DNA from: Virgibacillus sp. MSJ-26 | Lineage (GTDB): Bacteria; Bacillota; Bacilli; Bacillales; Amphibacillaceae | Length of the DNA: 64,000 nt | NCBI RefSeq assembly: GCF_018918075.1 | Contig: NZ_JAHLPW010000005.1 | Coordinates: 124,001 to 188,000, forward strand | Direction: 5' to 3' | Part shown: positions 1-8,762 of the stretch, piece by piece | How the letters are laid out: each line of letters begins with the position of its first letter | Position numbering within the stretch: the stretch's first letter is position 1 | Position numbers and translations under genes: made by a program | Notes under the pieces: generated by a model | The model's database searches: none | Seen by the model: only the letters and a program-made list of their open reading frames with translations | What the model was told of the DNA's origin: nothing

Positions 1-13
1 AGCTTCACAAAAG

Positions 14-48
14 TAAAAAGGAGAGAAATAACAATGGTTTTTCTCTCC
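14..48 (-). terminator. Rho-independent terminator of the Na+/Pi symporter gene
   Basis: On the minus strand a 9-bp stem GGAGAGAAA/TTTCTCTCC with an 11-nt loop is followed by TTTTTACTTTT. It lies 16 bp after the stop of the leftmost gene, so it should end that transcript. Confidence 0.8.
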
Positions 49-63
49 GATGAAACTGTTTTT

Positions 64-1689
64 TTAGTCTCCTAATACTTCTTCTGCAATGTTTACGGCA
101 TGGTCACCTATTCGCTCTAAATTACTAATTATATCAACAAAAACTATACCGGCAGAAGCAGAACATTGCCCTTCATTTACACGAATGATGTGTTTCTTTC
201 TATACATCCGTTCCATTTTATCAATTTCGTCCTCTTTTTGAATAACTGCAAGTGCTTCTTCGCGGCTCATATTATTCAGCGCTTCAATCGATTGTTTCAC
301 CGTTAGTATGGTCAAATCAAACATGTTGTTTAAATCTTCCTGAGCTTTATCCGTTAAATCTACCTTATTTGATATTTTATAATCTATAAGTTCAATAATA
401 TTTTCAAAATGATCACCTATTCGCTCGATATCCCTTACTGAATCCATTAAAGCTGTATGTTTTGCACTCTCTAACTCTGACATGGTTCCACTTGATATTT
501 CAACAAGATAATCTGTAATGCGGCGATCTAAATTATTAATTGCTCCTTCGATCTGTTGCGCCATTTCAGCATGCTTTTGTGATTGTGTAGTTAAGTAAGA
601 ACTCGTTTCTTCAAGCCCTTGGGCTGCGTATTCACCCATGCGAATAATTTCTGCCTTAGCTTGCGACAAGGCCACTGCTGATGATTGTTGTATAAAAATA
701 GGATCTAAATGTTTTGGAGTGTATTCAATAACTGTATCTTCACCTGGAATAATTTTAGTCACAATATAAGCCAGTCCACCTATGAATGGAAATTGAATGG
801 CAGTATTGGCAATGTTGAAGCTTCCATGCGCGAAAGCCAATGTCATTTCAGGGTTTAAGCCCAAATAACTTTGAAGTAGAGAAACATACGACGTAAATGG
901 AACCAATAATAGCAGAAATACGGTTGCACCTACCAAGTTAAATATTACGTGTGTAAAAGCGGCTCTCCTTGCCGCTACAGATGCTCCTAGTGATGCTAAG
1001 ATGGCCGTAACAGTGGTACCTAAATTATCACCAAAAAGTACTGGTAGAGCGGCCTGTAAATTAATCGCTCCTTCAGCATATAATCCTTGTAATATACCAA
1101 TTGTAGCACTTGAACTTTGAACAATAAAAGTGAAAATTGTTCCTATAACAACACCTAAAATTGGATTATCACTCATATTTACAGTTAATTCATGAAATGC
1201 TTCCAAACTGCGTAGCGGAGCCATTCCACTACTCATCAATTCCAAGCCGAAAAAGAGTGCTCCAAAACCAAAAACTGCTTGTCCTAAGGCGGTGATTTTT
1301 TGGTTTTTAAAAAAGAATATTAAGAAGCTGCCTACTGCTATTATAGGCAAAGAATAAGCCGCAAGATCAAAACCAATAATAAATGCTGTAACGGTGGTAC
1401 CCACATTAGCACCCATAATAACACCAATTGCTTGTCTTAACGTCATAAAACCAGCGCTAACTAACCCGACAGTTAGAACAGTAGTTCCAGAACTACTCTG
1501 GATCAAGACCGTTACTACGATACCGGCAAGGACGCCTAAAAAGGGATTGCTTGTAAACTTATCTAATATATCTCTCAATCGGTCTCCTGCTGATTTTTGT
1601 AATCCATCTCCCATGAATTTGATTCCTAGAAGGAAAATACCTAAGCCTCCAAAGAAATCAAATAGGAGTGTTTGCAGATCGATATCCAA
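64..1689 (-). CDS. Na/Pi cotransporter family protein with C-terminal PhoU-like domain
   Basis: A 541-residue membrane protein of the NptA/PNaS family, expected to import phosphate with sodium. The family's two inverted repeats are visible, each with a QSSS motif (residues 64-67, and near residue 190 in FIVQSSSATIG), among about eight hydrophobic segments. From about residue 340 the protein is soluble, helical and PhoU-like (two ERIGDH motifs), a common C-terminal fusion in this family. The start is TTG at 1689 (LDIDLQTLL); no ATG fits upstream and the ribosome-binding site is poor (AAGGGA, long spacing). It has its own terminator and appears monocistronic. Family assignment is firm; the substrate is inferred. 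Confidence 0.88.
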   Translation of the reverse strand: MDIDLQTLLFDFFGGLGIFLLGIKFMGDGLQKSAGDRLRDILDKFTSNPFLGVLAGIVVTVLIQSSSGTTVLTVGLVSAGFMTLRQAIGVIMGANVGTTVTAFIIGFDLAAYSLPIIAVGSFLIFFFKNQKITALGQAVFGFGALFFGLELMSSGMAPLRSLEAFHELTVNMSDNPILGVVIGTIFTFIVQSSSATIGILQGLYAEGAINLQAALPVLFGDNLGTTVTAILASLGASVAARRAAFTHVIFNLVGATVFLLLLVPFTSYVSLLQSYLGLNPEMTLAFAHGSFNIANTAIQFPFIGGLAYIVTKIIPGEDTVIEYTPKHLDPIFIQQSSAVALSQAKAEIIRMGEYAAQGLEETSSYLTTQSQKHAEMAQQIEGAINNLDRRITDYLVEISSGTMSELESAKHTALMDSVRDIERIGDHFENIIELIDYKISNKVDLTDKAQEDLNNMFDLTILTVKQSIEALNNMSREEALAVIQKEDEIDKMERMYRKKHIIRVNEGQCSASAGIVFVDIISNLERIGDHAVNIAEEVLGD

Positions 1690-1857
1690 TGGCTAGTCCG
1701 TCCCTTCAAAATAAATTGATAAAACATTCCTATACCATTATTGTCGAATATTGTACCTTTGTAAAGTGTTACTTAGATTAATTTACATAAAGTTTACAAT
1801 CAATCCTTTTAAAAAATTATCTGTTTGAAAGTAAAACTAAAATTGCGTTAATAGCGA

Positions 1858-2493
1858 TTAATTGCTATTCTGTTTTTCCACTAAAATTTTTGTTCCATCG
1901 ACAGCTATTACTTTTACAGCACTATCTTTTGATATCCATTGGCCATTTGTAACAGCACTATAAGTCTTATTTTTAATTTGAACAGTTCCAACTGGACGAA
2001 AATCAGTTAGGGTTATTCCATCTTTACCAAGTAAGCTTCCGTATTCTTCACTTAAGGAATTATAACCTGCTTCTGAAGTTAAACTTTCCTTTAAAGTCAT
2101 TTTCCCCCACATTTTTCTTCTTTTAAAGACCTTAAGAAATGAAAGGGATGCTGCACCACCAATAATAACACCTAATACACCATAGACTCCTGCTGTTAAA
2201 TTAGGCGCAGGTAAGGCGACTGCAATGATCATGCTTGCCAATCCTATTGTAGCTAAAGTTCCATCGTTCACCAGTTTTCCATCAACGATTATGAGTAATA
2301 ATCCGACGAAATAGACAATAAGCATAAGTAAAAGAGAATCAGTAGCTAAAAAGACTGAAAAATAAACTGTAATAAATCCAATCCCTAATAATGCAAAGAT
2401 TCCTCGCATATTAACTAAGATTTCACCAATTAAAAATAAAGTAGCAAATCCTGTAATTACAAAACCAATCCAATCATGTGAAAAAATATCCAT
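1858..2493 (-). CDS. NfeD-like membrane protein, without an adjacent flotillin gene
   Basis: A 211-residue protein with about four or five transmembrane segments in residues 10-125 and a C-terminal soluble domain (about 150-208) of the NfeD OB-fold type: a GK-G-T-L-RP-G-V pattern, then VKVIAVDGTKILVE. It lacks the N-terminal serine-protease-like ClpP-class domain of the long NfeD at 26975-28309, so it is the short type. Short NfeD proteins usually sit beside a flotillin/SPFH gene; none is adjacent here. The ATG at 2493 follows GAGGGGG. Possible role in membrane microdomain organisation is inferred from the family only. Confidence 0.75.
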   Translation of the reverse strand: MDIFSHDWIGFVITGFATLFLIGEILVNMRGIFALLGIGFITVYFSVFLATDSLLLMLIVYFVGLLLIIVDGKLVNDGTLATIGLASMIIAVALPAPNLTAGVYGVLGVIIGGAASLSFLKVFKRRKMWGKMTLKESLTSEAGYNSLSEEYGSLLGKDGITLTDFRPVGTVQIKNKTYSAVTNGQWISKDSAVKVIAVDGTKILVEKQNSN

Positions 2494-2571
2494 TTTGTTT
2501 CCCCCTCTTGACCGACTTTAATTAATTATACGATAGCAAAGCGAGATTTGTTTCACAAAAGGAGTTTTTCC

Positions 2572-2895
2572 ATGAAAACAATTAAAAATTGTTGTTTCAT
2601 CTTATTGTTTTTATTACTGATTACAAGTATATATAAAGATTTAGAACTTAGCACTCCAAGCACTTTACAATATGCTGCCAGTGAAACAATTAAAAATAAT
2701 ACTAATGTAATTAAAGTTAAGATAGAACGAGGAGATACAGTATTATCTATTGTTGAAAAATTTAACCAGTTTGATGAGGAACAGATTAACATACAAAAAG
2801 TGATGACAGACTTTAAAAAAGCTAATCCTCATGTCGATCCATACCATCTTAAACCGAATAAATACTATTTTTTCCCTTTGTATAAACACAATTAA
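2572..2895 (+). CDS. yqfZ: YqfZ-like exported protein with LysM-type domain
   Basis: A 107-residue protein with one hydrophobic N-terminal segment (about residues 5-20, signal peptide or anchor) and then a LysM-like module: IERGDTVLSIVEKFNQ and, at the end, a YYFFPLY that matches the closing strand. LysM modules bind peptidoglycan, so a cell-wall role is likely. The ATG at 2572 follows AAGGAG with 7 nt spacing; an upstream in-frame start at 2548 has no such site. The gene is plus strand, isolated, and ends in the terminator at 2896-2927. The name follows resemblance and the location next to yqfX/yqfT/nfo. Confidence 0.72.
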   Translation: MKTIKNCCFILLFLLLITSIYKDLELSTPSTLQYAASETIKNNTNVIKVKIERGDTVLSIVEKFNQFDEEQINIQKVMTDFKKANPHVDPYHLKPNKYYFFPLYKHN

Positions 2896-2927
2896 CAAAG
2901 AGGCTGATGTCTCAGCCTCTTTGTTTT
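2896..2927. terminator. Bidirectional terminator between yqfZ and yqfX
   Basis: A 12-bp perfect stem CAAAGAGGCTGA/TCAGCCTCTTTG with TGTC loop is followed by TTTT on the plus strand. It sits between convergent genes and can serve both. Confidence 0.85.
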
Positions 2928-2942
2928 GGATTTAAAGAACAG

Positions 2943-3374
2943 CTACCTTGCCATAAACGGTGTAACAAACAAGGACACTATAATTGCTACAGCACCTGCT
3001 GCTATCGCAATATTACCTAAAGTGGTTGCATGTCTATTTCGAGCCATGAATCCCGTAATAATCCCTGCAGCCCCGAATAGTATGGGTAACCAGAAAAACG
3101 ATATAACTGATAAAGCAACCGCAGCCCAGCCAATAACACTATTTGTTTGCATATCGAAACCTGAATCATCTTCAGTGGTTTTCTTTTTGCTAACGTCTTG
3201 AGCACTTAATTCTGCTGCTGTTTCTTCGTCTCGACTGCTGTAAGAAGCGAGTGTACCAGGTGAATCATAATTATCATTTAATTTTGGTGGTTGACTTACA
3301 TCTTGTGTGTTTGAATTGGCATTTTGTGTGTTATTTTGGTTGTTTATATCAGGCTGTTTTTCCTGTTCATCCAT
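2943..3374 (-). CDS. yqfX: YqfX-like DUF4190 membrane protein
   Basis: A 143-residue protein. Residues 1-70 are hydrophilic and very rich in N, Q, D and E; the rest holds two hydrophobic segments separated by a short loop (IGWAAVALSVISFFWLPILFG and TTLGNIAIAAGAVAIIVSLFV) with small-residue spacing, as in DUF4190 proteins. Function is unknown in the family. The start at 3374 is preceded by AAAGGAGG. It converges with yqfZ and shares the terminator at 2896-2927. Confidence 0.7.
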   Translation of the reverse strand: MDEQEKQPDINNQNNTQNANSNTQDVSQPPKLNDNYDSPGTLASYSSRDEETAAELSAQDVSKKKTTEDDSGFDMQTNSVIGWAAVALSVISFFWLPILFGAAGIITGFMARNRHATTLGNIAIAAGAVAIIVSLFVTPFMAR

Positions 3375-3537
3375 TTTTTAACCTCCTTTATAGTGAGGTA
3401 CAGGCTTAGTTTGCGACGAACTTTTAATATTATAATGTTACTTTTTGGCTTTATTTTATGGGTTTAAAATAAAGCTGCAACTATCAAGAGGGAGTTACAT
3501 ATAGTATTGAAGGAATATTTTAAAAAGGAGTTTGCCC

Positions 3538-3822
3538 ATGTCTGTTTTTTTAAAGGAACTAATTACCAACAAACTTAAGAAGTTATCGTCAGAAGAAATT
3601 TTACATTATGGTCACCAATACGGATTTAAAATCTCTAAGAGAGAAGCTGCTGAGATAACTAACTTTCTAAAAAATAATTCGATCGATCCCTTCAATTCGA
3701 CTGATAGAAAAAAAGCATTTCAAGAATTAGCTAAAATAACCTCCAATGAGACTGCTGATAAAGCAGAAGATTTATTTGTTCAACTCATTTCTTCATATGG
3801 ACTTGATTCTCTCTTTAATTAA
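3538..3822 (+). CDS. yqfT: YqfT-like DUF2624 protein
   Basis: A 94-residue soluble helical protein of the DUF2624 family, found beside nfo in Bacillus. Key stretches are LSSEEILHYGHQYGFKIS and the C-terminal LVQLISSYGLDSL-like end. The ATG at 3538 follows AAAGGAG with 7 nt spacing; the TTG two codons upstream overlaps this site. Function unknown. It converges on nfo and shares a terminator with it. Confidence 0.72.
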   Translation: MSVFLKELITNKLKKLSSEEILHYGHQYGFKISKREAAEITNFLKNNSIDPFNSTDRKKAFQELAKITSNETADKAEDLFVQLISSYGLDSLFN

Positions 3823-3852
3823 AAAAGCGAAGGAGTTATCCTTCGCTTTTTT
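3821..3852. terminator. Bidirectional terminator between yqfT and nfo
   Basis: A 14-bp perfect stem (AAAAAAGCGAAGGA / TCCTTCGCTTTTTT, loop GTTA) supplies a T-run on both strands. It overlaps the stop codons of both convergent genes. Confidence 0.9.
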
Positions 3853-4750
3853 ATTGATTCATAATTTGTTCCTTTAAATCGGACGTAAACTCGCCCTTTT
3901 TAATCATTTCGATTTCATATTTATAAGGTGGCTTTTTATTTTTCTTATCTTCACCTACATAAGGTGTTTCAAGAATTTTTGGTAAGTCTTTAAATTGTGG
4001 ATGGTTAATAACGTAGTGAAGTGCGTCGAATCCAATATAACCAAAACCGATGTTCTCATGGCGATCTTTATGGGCTTCTCTTTCATTTTTACTATCATTA
4101 ACATGTACCACTTTTATTCTTTCAGCACCGATGATTTTATCGAAATCATTTAAGACACCATCGAAATCATTTACTATATCATAACCTGCATCATGAATAT
4201 GACAAGTATCTAAGCATACAGACAATCTCTCATTATGTGTGACGCCATCGATTATTTTAGCAATTTCATCAAAAGATCTACCTATTTCTGTACCTTTTCC
4301 TGCCATTGTTTCTAAAGCAATCTGCACAACGTCGTTTTTATTTAATACTTCATTCAAGCCTTCTATAATACGCTCTATCCCTTTATCTGCTCCAGCGCCA
4401 ACATGAGCTCCTGGATGTAAGACGATTTGAGTAGCTCCAAGCGCAGCAGTTCGATCTATTTCGTTACGTAAAAAATTGACACCAAGTTCGAATGTAGCAG
4501 GTTTTGTTGTGTTAGCAATATTGATAATGTAGGGTGCATGAACAACAATATCATTTATATTTATTCCATTTTCCTCCATATGTTGCTTACCAGCGGGGAT
4601 ATTTAATTCTTCAATGGGTTTTCTCCTAGTGTTTTGGGGAGCCCCTGTATAGATCATAAAAGTATTAGCTCCATATGATTTTGCTTCTTCACTTGCTCCA
4701 AGCAACATCTTTTTTCCACTCATTGATACGTGTGATCCTATTTTTAACAT
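3851..4750 (-). CDS. nfo: Deoxyribonuclease IV (AP endonuclease Nfo)
   Basis: A 299-residue TIM-barrel endonuclease IV that cuts DNA 5' of abasic sites in base-excision repair. Visible motifs are GSHVSMSG at the N terminus, [21 protein letters not shown] and VHVNDSKNE, which carry the tri-zinc ligands. The length is that of the family. I start at the ATG 4750 ([12 protein letters not shown]), behind GGGAG; an in-frame GTG three codons upstream has no room for a ribosome-binding site. It follows cshB closely (27 bp) as in B. subtilis yqfR-yqfS and is probably cotranscribed. Confidence 0.95.
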   Translation of the reverse strand: MLKIGSHVSMSGKKMLLGASEEAKSYGANTFMIYTGAPQNTRRKPIEELNIPAGKQHMEENGININDIVVHAPYIINIANTTKPATFELGVNFLRNEIDRTAALGATQIVLHPGAHVGAGADKGIERIIEGLNEVLNKNDVVQIALETMAGKGTEIGRSFDEIAKIIDGVTHNERLSVCLDTCHIHDAGYDIVNDFDGVLNDFDKIIGAERIKVVHVNDSKNEREAHKDRHENIGFGYIGFDALHYVINHPQFKDLPKILETPYVGEDKKNKKPPYKYEIEMIKKGEFTSDLKEQIMNQ

Positions 4751-4777
4751 TGCTTCCACTCTCCCATATGACTGTTA

Positions 4778-6097
4778 TCATTTCTTACGATTTTTTTGTT
4801 TGTTTCTTCGTATTAATTCTTTTTTTATTTGTTCTTGTTGCTTCTTCATTTTCTTTTTATAGCCAGGCTTAACTTTTTTAGGTTTTTTAACACGTTTCCA
4901 AGCCTCTTTATCCATTGACGTCTGCCTTTTTAAACGCTCAGATCGCTCATCCCAAGGTTTTACTTCTTTCCATTCTCCGTTTTTTACATCTGAGTAAAGA
5001 AAAGGGATTCCTTTTTCCTCCAACTTTTTAATGAGTGGAATATCACCTTCGTCAAAGAAACTAATAGCTGTTCCTTTCATCCCGGCTCTTGCTGTCCGCC
5101 CTACTCTATGAATATAAAAGTTTTCTTCTTTTGGTAATTGGGCATTGATGACGTGGCTAATACCCTCTATATCAATCCCCCGAGATGCCAAATCTGTTGC
5201 AACCACATATTGGTAACGTAAGCTTTGAATGTCTTTGAGCATTCTTTTACGTTCACGAGGAGTTAAACCACCATGTATTAGTCCAACTTCTATTCCCTCA
5301 CTTTGCAACTGACTCGCCAGTTCATTTGCCTTTTCTTTACCGTTTGTAAAAATTAAAGCTAAATAAGGCTGAATCACTTTTGATAACTCCATTATCACCG
5401 TTACTTCATCGCGGTGTCTTAAATCAATTAAACGATGCTCCATATTCTCAGGGATTAAATCATCAATTTTAATATAGCTAGGATTCCTTAAATACTTTTT
5501 GAAAAAGTGTTGCAATCGTTTTGGGATGGTCGCTGAAAATACAAGAAGTTGGATACCTAGATTCGATCTAACCAACAGTTTGTCTACGTCTTCTATAAAG
5601 CCCATATCCAACATGAGGTCAGCCTCATCTATAACAAACGACTTAGCATTGTATATTGAAATAGCATGTTCATCAACGAGATCTAAAATCCTACCTGGCG
5701 TACCAACAATAACTTGAGGAGGCTGGTTCAATTTTTCAATTGCTCTTTGTTTATCAGTTCCTCCTATCAATAGTTGCGCCCGCCATTCATCTTCTTTGTC
5801 AGCATAATTGATGATCTTCTTCACTTCATCAAATATTTGCCTGGCTAGTTCACGAGTTGGAGCTGTAATGACAACTTGAACTTCTTGTTTATTTGAGTCA
5901 AGGTCGTTGAAGAGTGGCAGCAAATAAGCATGTGTTTTTCCAGACCCTGTAAATGATTGGCCGATGACACTATTTCCATTTAAAATTTGTGGAATAACCT
6001 TTTTTTGAATGTCAGTCGGATGCTTAAATTTTAATTTATGGACAACATCTAACATCACCGGTTGTAAAGAAAGTTGATTAAAGTTATTCTTTTCCAT
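4778..6097 (-). CDS. cshB: DEAD-box ATP-dependent RNA helicase CshB
   Basis: A 439-residue DEAD-box helicase. The Q-motif region (FKHPTDIQKKVIPQ), Walker A SFTGSGKT, DEAD in VIDEADLMLD, SAT, and HRVGRTARAG of the second RecA domain are all present. The last 60 residues are strongly basic (K/R/Q-rich), a likely RNA-binding tail. B. subtilis CshB works in cold adaptation and RNA metabolism. Position beside nfo and yqfO supports CshB rather than CshA or DeaD. Confidence 0.92.
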   Translation of the reverse strand: MEKNNFNQLSLQPVMLDVVHKLKFKHPTDIQKKVIPQILNGNSVIGQSFTGSGKTHAYLLPLFNDLDSNKQEVQVVITAPTRELARQIFDEVKKIINYADKEDEWRAQLLIGGTDKQRAIEKLNQPPQVIVGTPGRILDLVDEHAISIYNAKSFVIDEADLMLDMGFIEDVDKLLVRSNLGIQLLVFSATIPKRLQHFFKKYLRNPSYIKIDDLIPENMEHRLIDLRHRDEVTVIMELSKVIQPYLALIFTNGKEKANELASQLQSEGIEVGLIHGGLTPRERKRMLKDIQSLRYQYVVATDLASRGIDIEGISHVINAQLPKEENFYIHRVGRTARAGMKGTAISFFDEGDIPLIKKLEEKGIPFLYSDVKNGEWKEVKPWDERSERLKRQTSMDKEAWKRVKKPKKVKPGYKKKMKKQQEQIKKELIRRNKQKNRKK

Positions 6098-6136
6098 ACT
6101 TTGTGAACTCCTTTTATATACTTGTGGTCTGTTTTA

Positions 6137-7252
6137 CTAAATAAATTTAAAAGGTTCTGTATCTACCTCAGAAATTATAACATCCACATTCTGTGTAGTT
6201 AATTTCTTTTTCAAATAATTTCGGGTACCCTCTGTCATCACTTTTTCAACATGGTGTCCTGGGTCAATGACCGAGAGTCCCATGTTTTCAGCATCTTGTG
6301 CAGTATGAAATGTCATATCTCCTGTAATATATACATCGGCACCTTTTTTCTTCGCTGTTGAAATATATTTCTCTCCGCTACCACCTAAAATGGCAATTTT
6401 TTTCACTTCTTGCGTTAAATCACCTGTTACTCTAACTGATGGAATATCGTATGCTTTTTTGATATATTCGGCAAAAGATTTTAAAGTAACCTTTTCTTTC
6501 AATTCACCAATTCTTCCTAAACCAAAACCGTTTCCTTGATTTTTAAGAGGATAAATATCGTAAGCAACTTCTTCATAAGGATGTGCCTTGATCATTTTTT
6601 GTACAGACTTGGATAATATAGTATGAGGTACAATGGTTTCTATTTTTACTTCTTCGACCTTCTCTAATTCTCCTTTTGATCCGATAAATGGATTTGTTTC
6701 TTCTAGCGGTTTAAATGTTCCCTGACCCTGTGTTTGGAAGGTACAATGACTATATTTTCCAATATTGCCAGCCCCAGCTTTGTTAAGTGCATCTAGAACG
6801 GCCTCCATATGTGTGACTGGAACGAATACAGCCACCTTAAATAAATCTTCATGATAGACATCGACTAATACTTTAGTTGACTGAAGATTTAGTGGCTCAG
6901 CAAGTAAATCGTTCACGCCCCCAACAGCCGAATCTAAATTCGTATGAGCCGCATAAACAGTAATATTATGAGTTAATAACTTTCTAACTATTCTCCCTTG
7001 ATGGGTGTCTATGTTAACTCGTTTAAGAGGTTTAAATAACATAGGGTGATGCGCAATAATCAAATCAACATCTTTTTCGATTGCTTCATCTACGACGTCT
7101 TCTACTACATCAAGTGTCACCATAACTTTTGTCGTTTTTTGAGAATAAGAGCCTATTTGTAAGCCGATATTATCCCAATCATACGCTAAATGTTGTGGGG
7201 CCCATTCTTCCATTATTTTAAATAGTTCAGAATTAGTTACTGATTTTGTCAT
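6137..7252 (-). CDS. yqfO: Nif3-like dinuclear metal centre protein YqfO
   Basis: A 371-residue DUF34/Nif3 protein. Conserved metal-binding stretches are AHHPMLFKPLKR, AHTNLDSAVGG and GDMTFHTAQDAENMG with DPGHHVEKV; the middle third (about 130-240) is the inserted PII-like domain containing HPYEEVAYDIYPL. This is the long YqfO form. The precise reaction is not settled; GTP cyclohydrolase-like and metal-storage roles have been proposed for relatives. Its ATG overlaps the trmK stop (TAATG), so the pair is translationally coupled. Confidence 0.9.
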   Translation of the reverse strand: MTKSVTNSELFKIMEEWAPQHLAYDWDNIGLQIGSYSQKTTKVMVTLDVVEDVVDEAIEKDVDLIIAHHPMLFKPLKRVNIDTHQGRIVRKLLTHNITVYAAHTNLDSAVGGVNDLLAEPLNLQSTKVLVDVYHEDLFKVAVFVPVTHMEAVLDALNKAGAGNIGKYSHCTFQTQGQGTFKPLEETNPFIGSKGELEKVEEVKIETIVPHTILSKSVQKMIKAHPYEEVAYDIYPLKNQGNGFGLGRIGELKEKVTLKSFAEYIKKAYDIPSVRVTGDLTQEVKKIAILGGSGEKYISTAKKKGADVYITGDMTFHTAQDAENMGLSVIDPGHHVEKVMTEGTRNYLKKKLTTQNVDVIISEVDTEPFKFI

Positions 7253-7965
7253 TAAGATAATACCTCCTCAATCCAATTTAATTCTTTTTCAAACTGCATG
7301 ATTTTGGAATCATCTTTTACTGTTGCTTTTTTCATTTGATTTATTATTTTTATTATATTTTCTTTTTCTTCACTCCATTTTTGCTTAAAAAGTGATGTTT
7401 TATTTTGCAGCAAGATTGGTCCGAAAATAAAGTCTTTTTCCTGTCTTTCATATGGCATATTTTTTAGTGACGTATCAGATTTAAATTCACCAACAATAAT
7501 TTCGTAAAAGTGACCATTTTCTTTTAGAATCGTTTCTTCAGTGATTTGAAAGTTATTTTGAAATAACCAATATCTAACCTTTCTCGCGTGAATATTTGGT
7601 TGGAGTATTAGTTTATTAATCGATGCTAACTTTCCCTTACCTTCTTCTAAAATTGAAGTAATCAATGGGCCTCCCATTCCAGCAATAACAAGCTCACTGA
7701 TTTCATTGGGTTGGATGATTGCGAGCCCATTCCCAAGTCGGACATCTATCACGTGACTTAACTGGTACTGTTTAACATTATCTTTCGCTCGTTCATATGG
7801 TCCCTTGTTTACTTCTCCAGCAATTCCTATTGCTTTTGAATCATTTAAACATGTATAGATTGGCAGTAGAGCATGGTCTGAGCCGATATCTGCAAATTTT
7901 GCGCCCTGTGATAGATAAAAGGATAAAGTTTTTAAACGTCGAGGAACTGTGATTTCTTCTTTCAT
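7252..7965 (-). CDS. trmK: tRNA (adenine-N1)-22 methyltransferase TrmK
   Basis: A 237-residue SAM-dependent methyltransferase that makes m1A at position 22 of bacterial tRNAs. Motif I is ADIGSDHALLPIY and the catalytic-side motif is VIAGMGGPLI. The C-terminal third is a lysine-rich coiled-coil-like stretch. ATG at 7965 follows AAGGAG. It is coupled to yqfO and downstream of cccA, as in B. subtilis. Confidence 0.92.
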   Translation of the reverse strand: MKEEITVPRRLKTLSFYLSQGAKFADIGSDHALLPIYTCLNDSKAIGIAGEVNKGPYERAKDNVKQYQLSHVIDVRLGNGLAIIQPNEISELVIAGMGGPLITSILEEGKGKLASINKLILQPNIHARKVRYWLFQNNFQITEETILKENGHFYEIIVGEFKSDTSLKNMPYERQEKDFIFGPILLQNKTSLFKQKWSEEKENIIKIINQMKKATVKDDSKIMQFEKELNWIEEVLS

Positions 7966-7984
7966 ACTATACTCCTTAAGATTA

Positions 7985-8022
7985 AGATAAAAGAAAAGCT
8001 TTCTGTTAAAGCCAGAAAGCTT
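7985..8022 (-). terminator. Terminator of cccA
   Basis: The minus strand has a 10-bp stem AAGCTTTCTG/CAGAAAGCTT with a 7-nt loop followed by TTCTTTTATC. It separates cccA from trmK. Confidence 0.8.
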
Positions 8023-8046
8023 CTATTGTTTATTATTTAAAATAAC

Positions 8047-8415
8047 TTACTGTTTTTCAGATAACCAATCAGCTAGTGCTTCAGCTTGTTCATCTTCCAC
8101 ATCTATAGCAGGCATATCCCCTTGACCTTGAAGGATAATTTCCTTAATTTCATCTGCTGAGTGTTTGTTCCCGATTTGAGTTAAGTCTGGTCCCATACCA
8201 CCTGATAAATCATCACCATGACAAGAAGCACAGTTATTTTCAAATAACGCTTCCGGATCATCTGATGTTTCGCCTTCTTGAACCTCTTCTGTTGGTTCAC
8301 CTTCTTCTGCTTGCTGGATGTCATTTCGTTGGTTAACTCCCAAAACAGATACTAAAATGACTGCAAATATACCTAGTCCAGCAATTAGTGCGTAAGGAAT
8401 GACTGGGTTCTTCAT
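8047..8415 (-). CDS. cccA: Membrane-anchored cytochrome c550 (CccA)
   Basis: A 122-residue protein with an N-terminal membrane anchor (residues 8-26), an acidic E/T-rich linker (31-55) and one class I cytochrome c domain. Haem is attached at CASCH (62-66) and Met101 in GDMPAID is the likely sixth ligand. It should carry electrons on the outer face of the membrane. The linker is very acidic, as in proteins of salt-adapted bacilli. ATG at 8415 follows AGGAGG. A consensus cre site lies 231 bp upstream. Confidence 0.93.
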   Translation of the reverse strand: MKNPVIPYALIAGLGIFAVILVSVLGVNQRNDIQQAEEGEPTEEVQEGETSDDPEALFENNCASCHGDDLSGGMGPDLTQIGNKHSADEIKEIILQGQGDMPAIDVEDEQAEALADWLSEKQ

Positions 8416-8645
8416 TCTGTTTTCCTCCTTATGTAATCCCTTATACTTTATTATTAATTGCGCAAAGCTATATATATATTACTTGAAAAAACATTTATTT
8501 TAAAGAGATTAGTATAAAAAAATTATATTTACATAAAACATCACAATTTGAATCGTTTATTTACTAACTTAATCAAATTAAAATTAAAGCTATGTTTTGT
8601 GGGTTGCAATTTGGTATGGAATTAAGTAATATATATTACAAGTAA

Positions 8646-8659
8646 TGAAAACGTTAACA
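8646..8659. promoter_or_regulatory. cre-like CcpA operator upstream of cccA
   Basis: TGAAAACGTTAACA fits the catabolite-responsive element consensus TGWAANCGNTNWCA at every defined position. It lies upstream of cccA, whose B. subtilis counterpart is described as glucose-repressed. Binding by CcpA is inferred. Confidence 0.6.
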
Positions 8660-8706
8660 AAGTCATCATTTTACAATTAGAGCAGTATCTAAAATAAAAG
8701 AACAAA

Positions 8707-8738
8707 TGTGCAAAGTATTTCTAACTCTGCTTTGCACA
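8707..8738 (-). terminator. Terminator of the dnaG-sigA operon
   Basis: On the minus strand a 9-bp stem TGTGCAAAG/CTTTGCACA with a 14-nt loop is followed by TTTGTTCTTTTATTTT. It lies 25 bp after the sigA stop. Confidence 0.75.
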
Positions 8739-8762
8739 AATGTCCGTTGTTACCCTATCCCC

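Larger units (their letters stand above)
8416..8762. other. Gene-free gap between cccA and sigA
   Basis: Very AT-rich DNA (347 bp). It holds the sigA terminator (8707-8738), a cre-like operator (8646-8659) and the presumed cccA promoter region, where several TATA-like hexamers exist but no convincing -35/-10 pair. No small gene was seen. Confidence 0.7.

Noticed and set aside
1394..1696. 100-codon plus-strand frame opposite the Na/Pi symporter gene
   Set aside because: Mirror frame of a well-supported gene, with no ribosome-binding site; the same holds for most opposite-strand frames elsewhere.
2926..3201. 91-codon plus-strand frame over yqfX
   Set aside because: It lies antisense within yqfX and starts in the terminator region.
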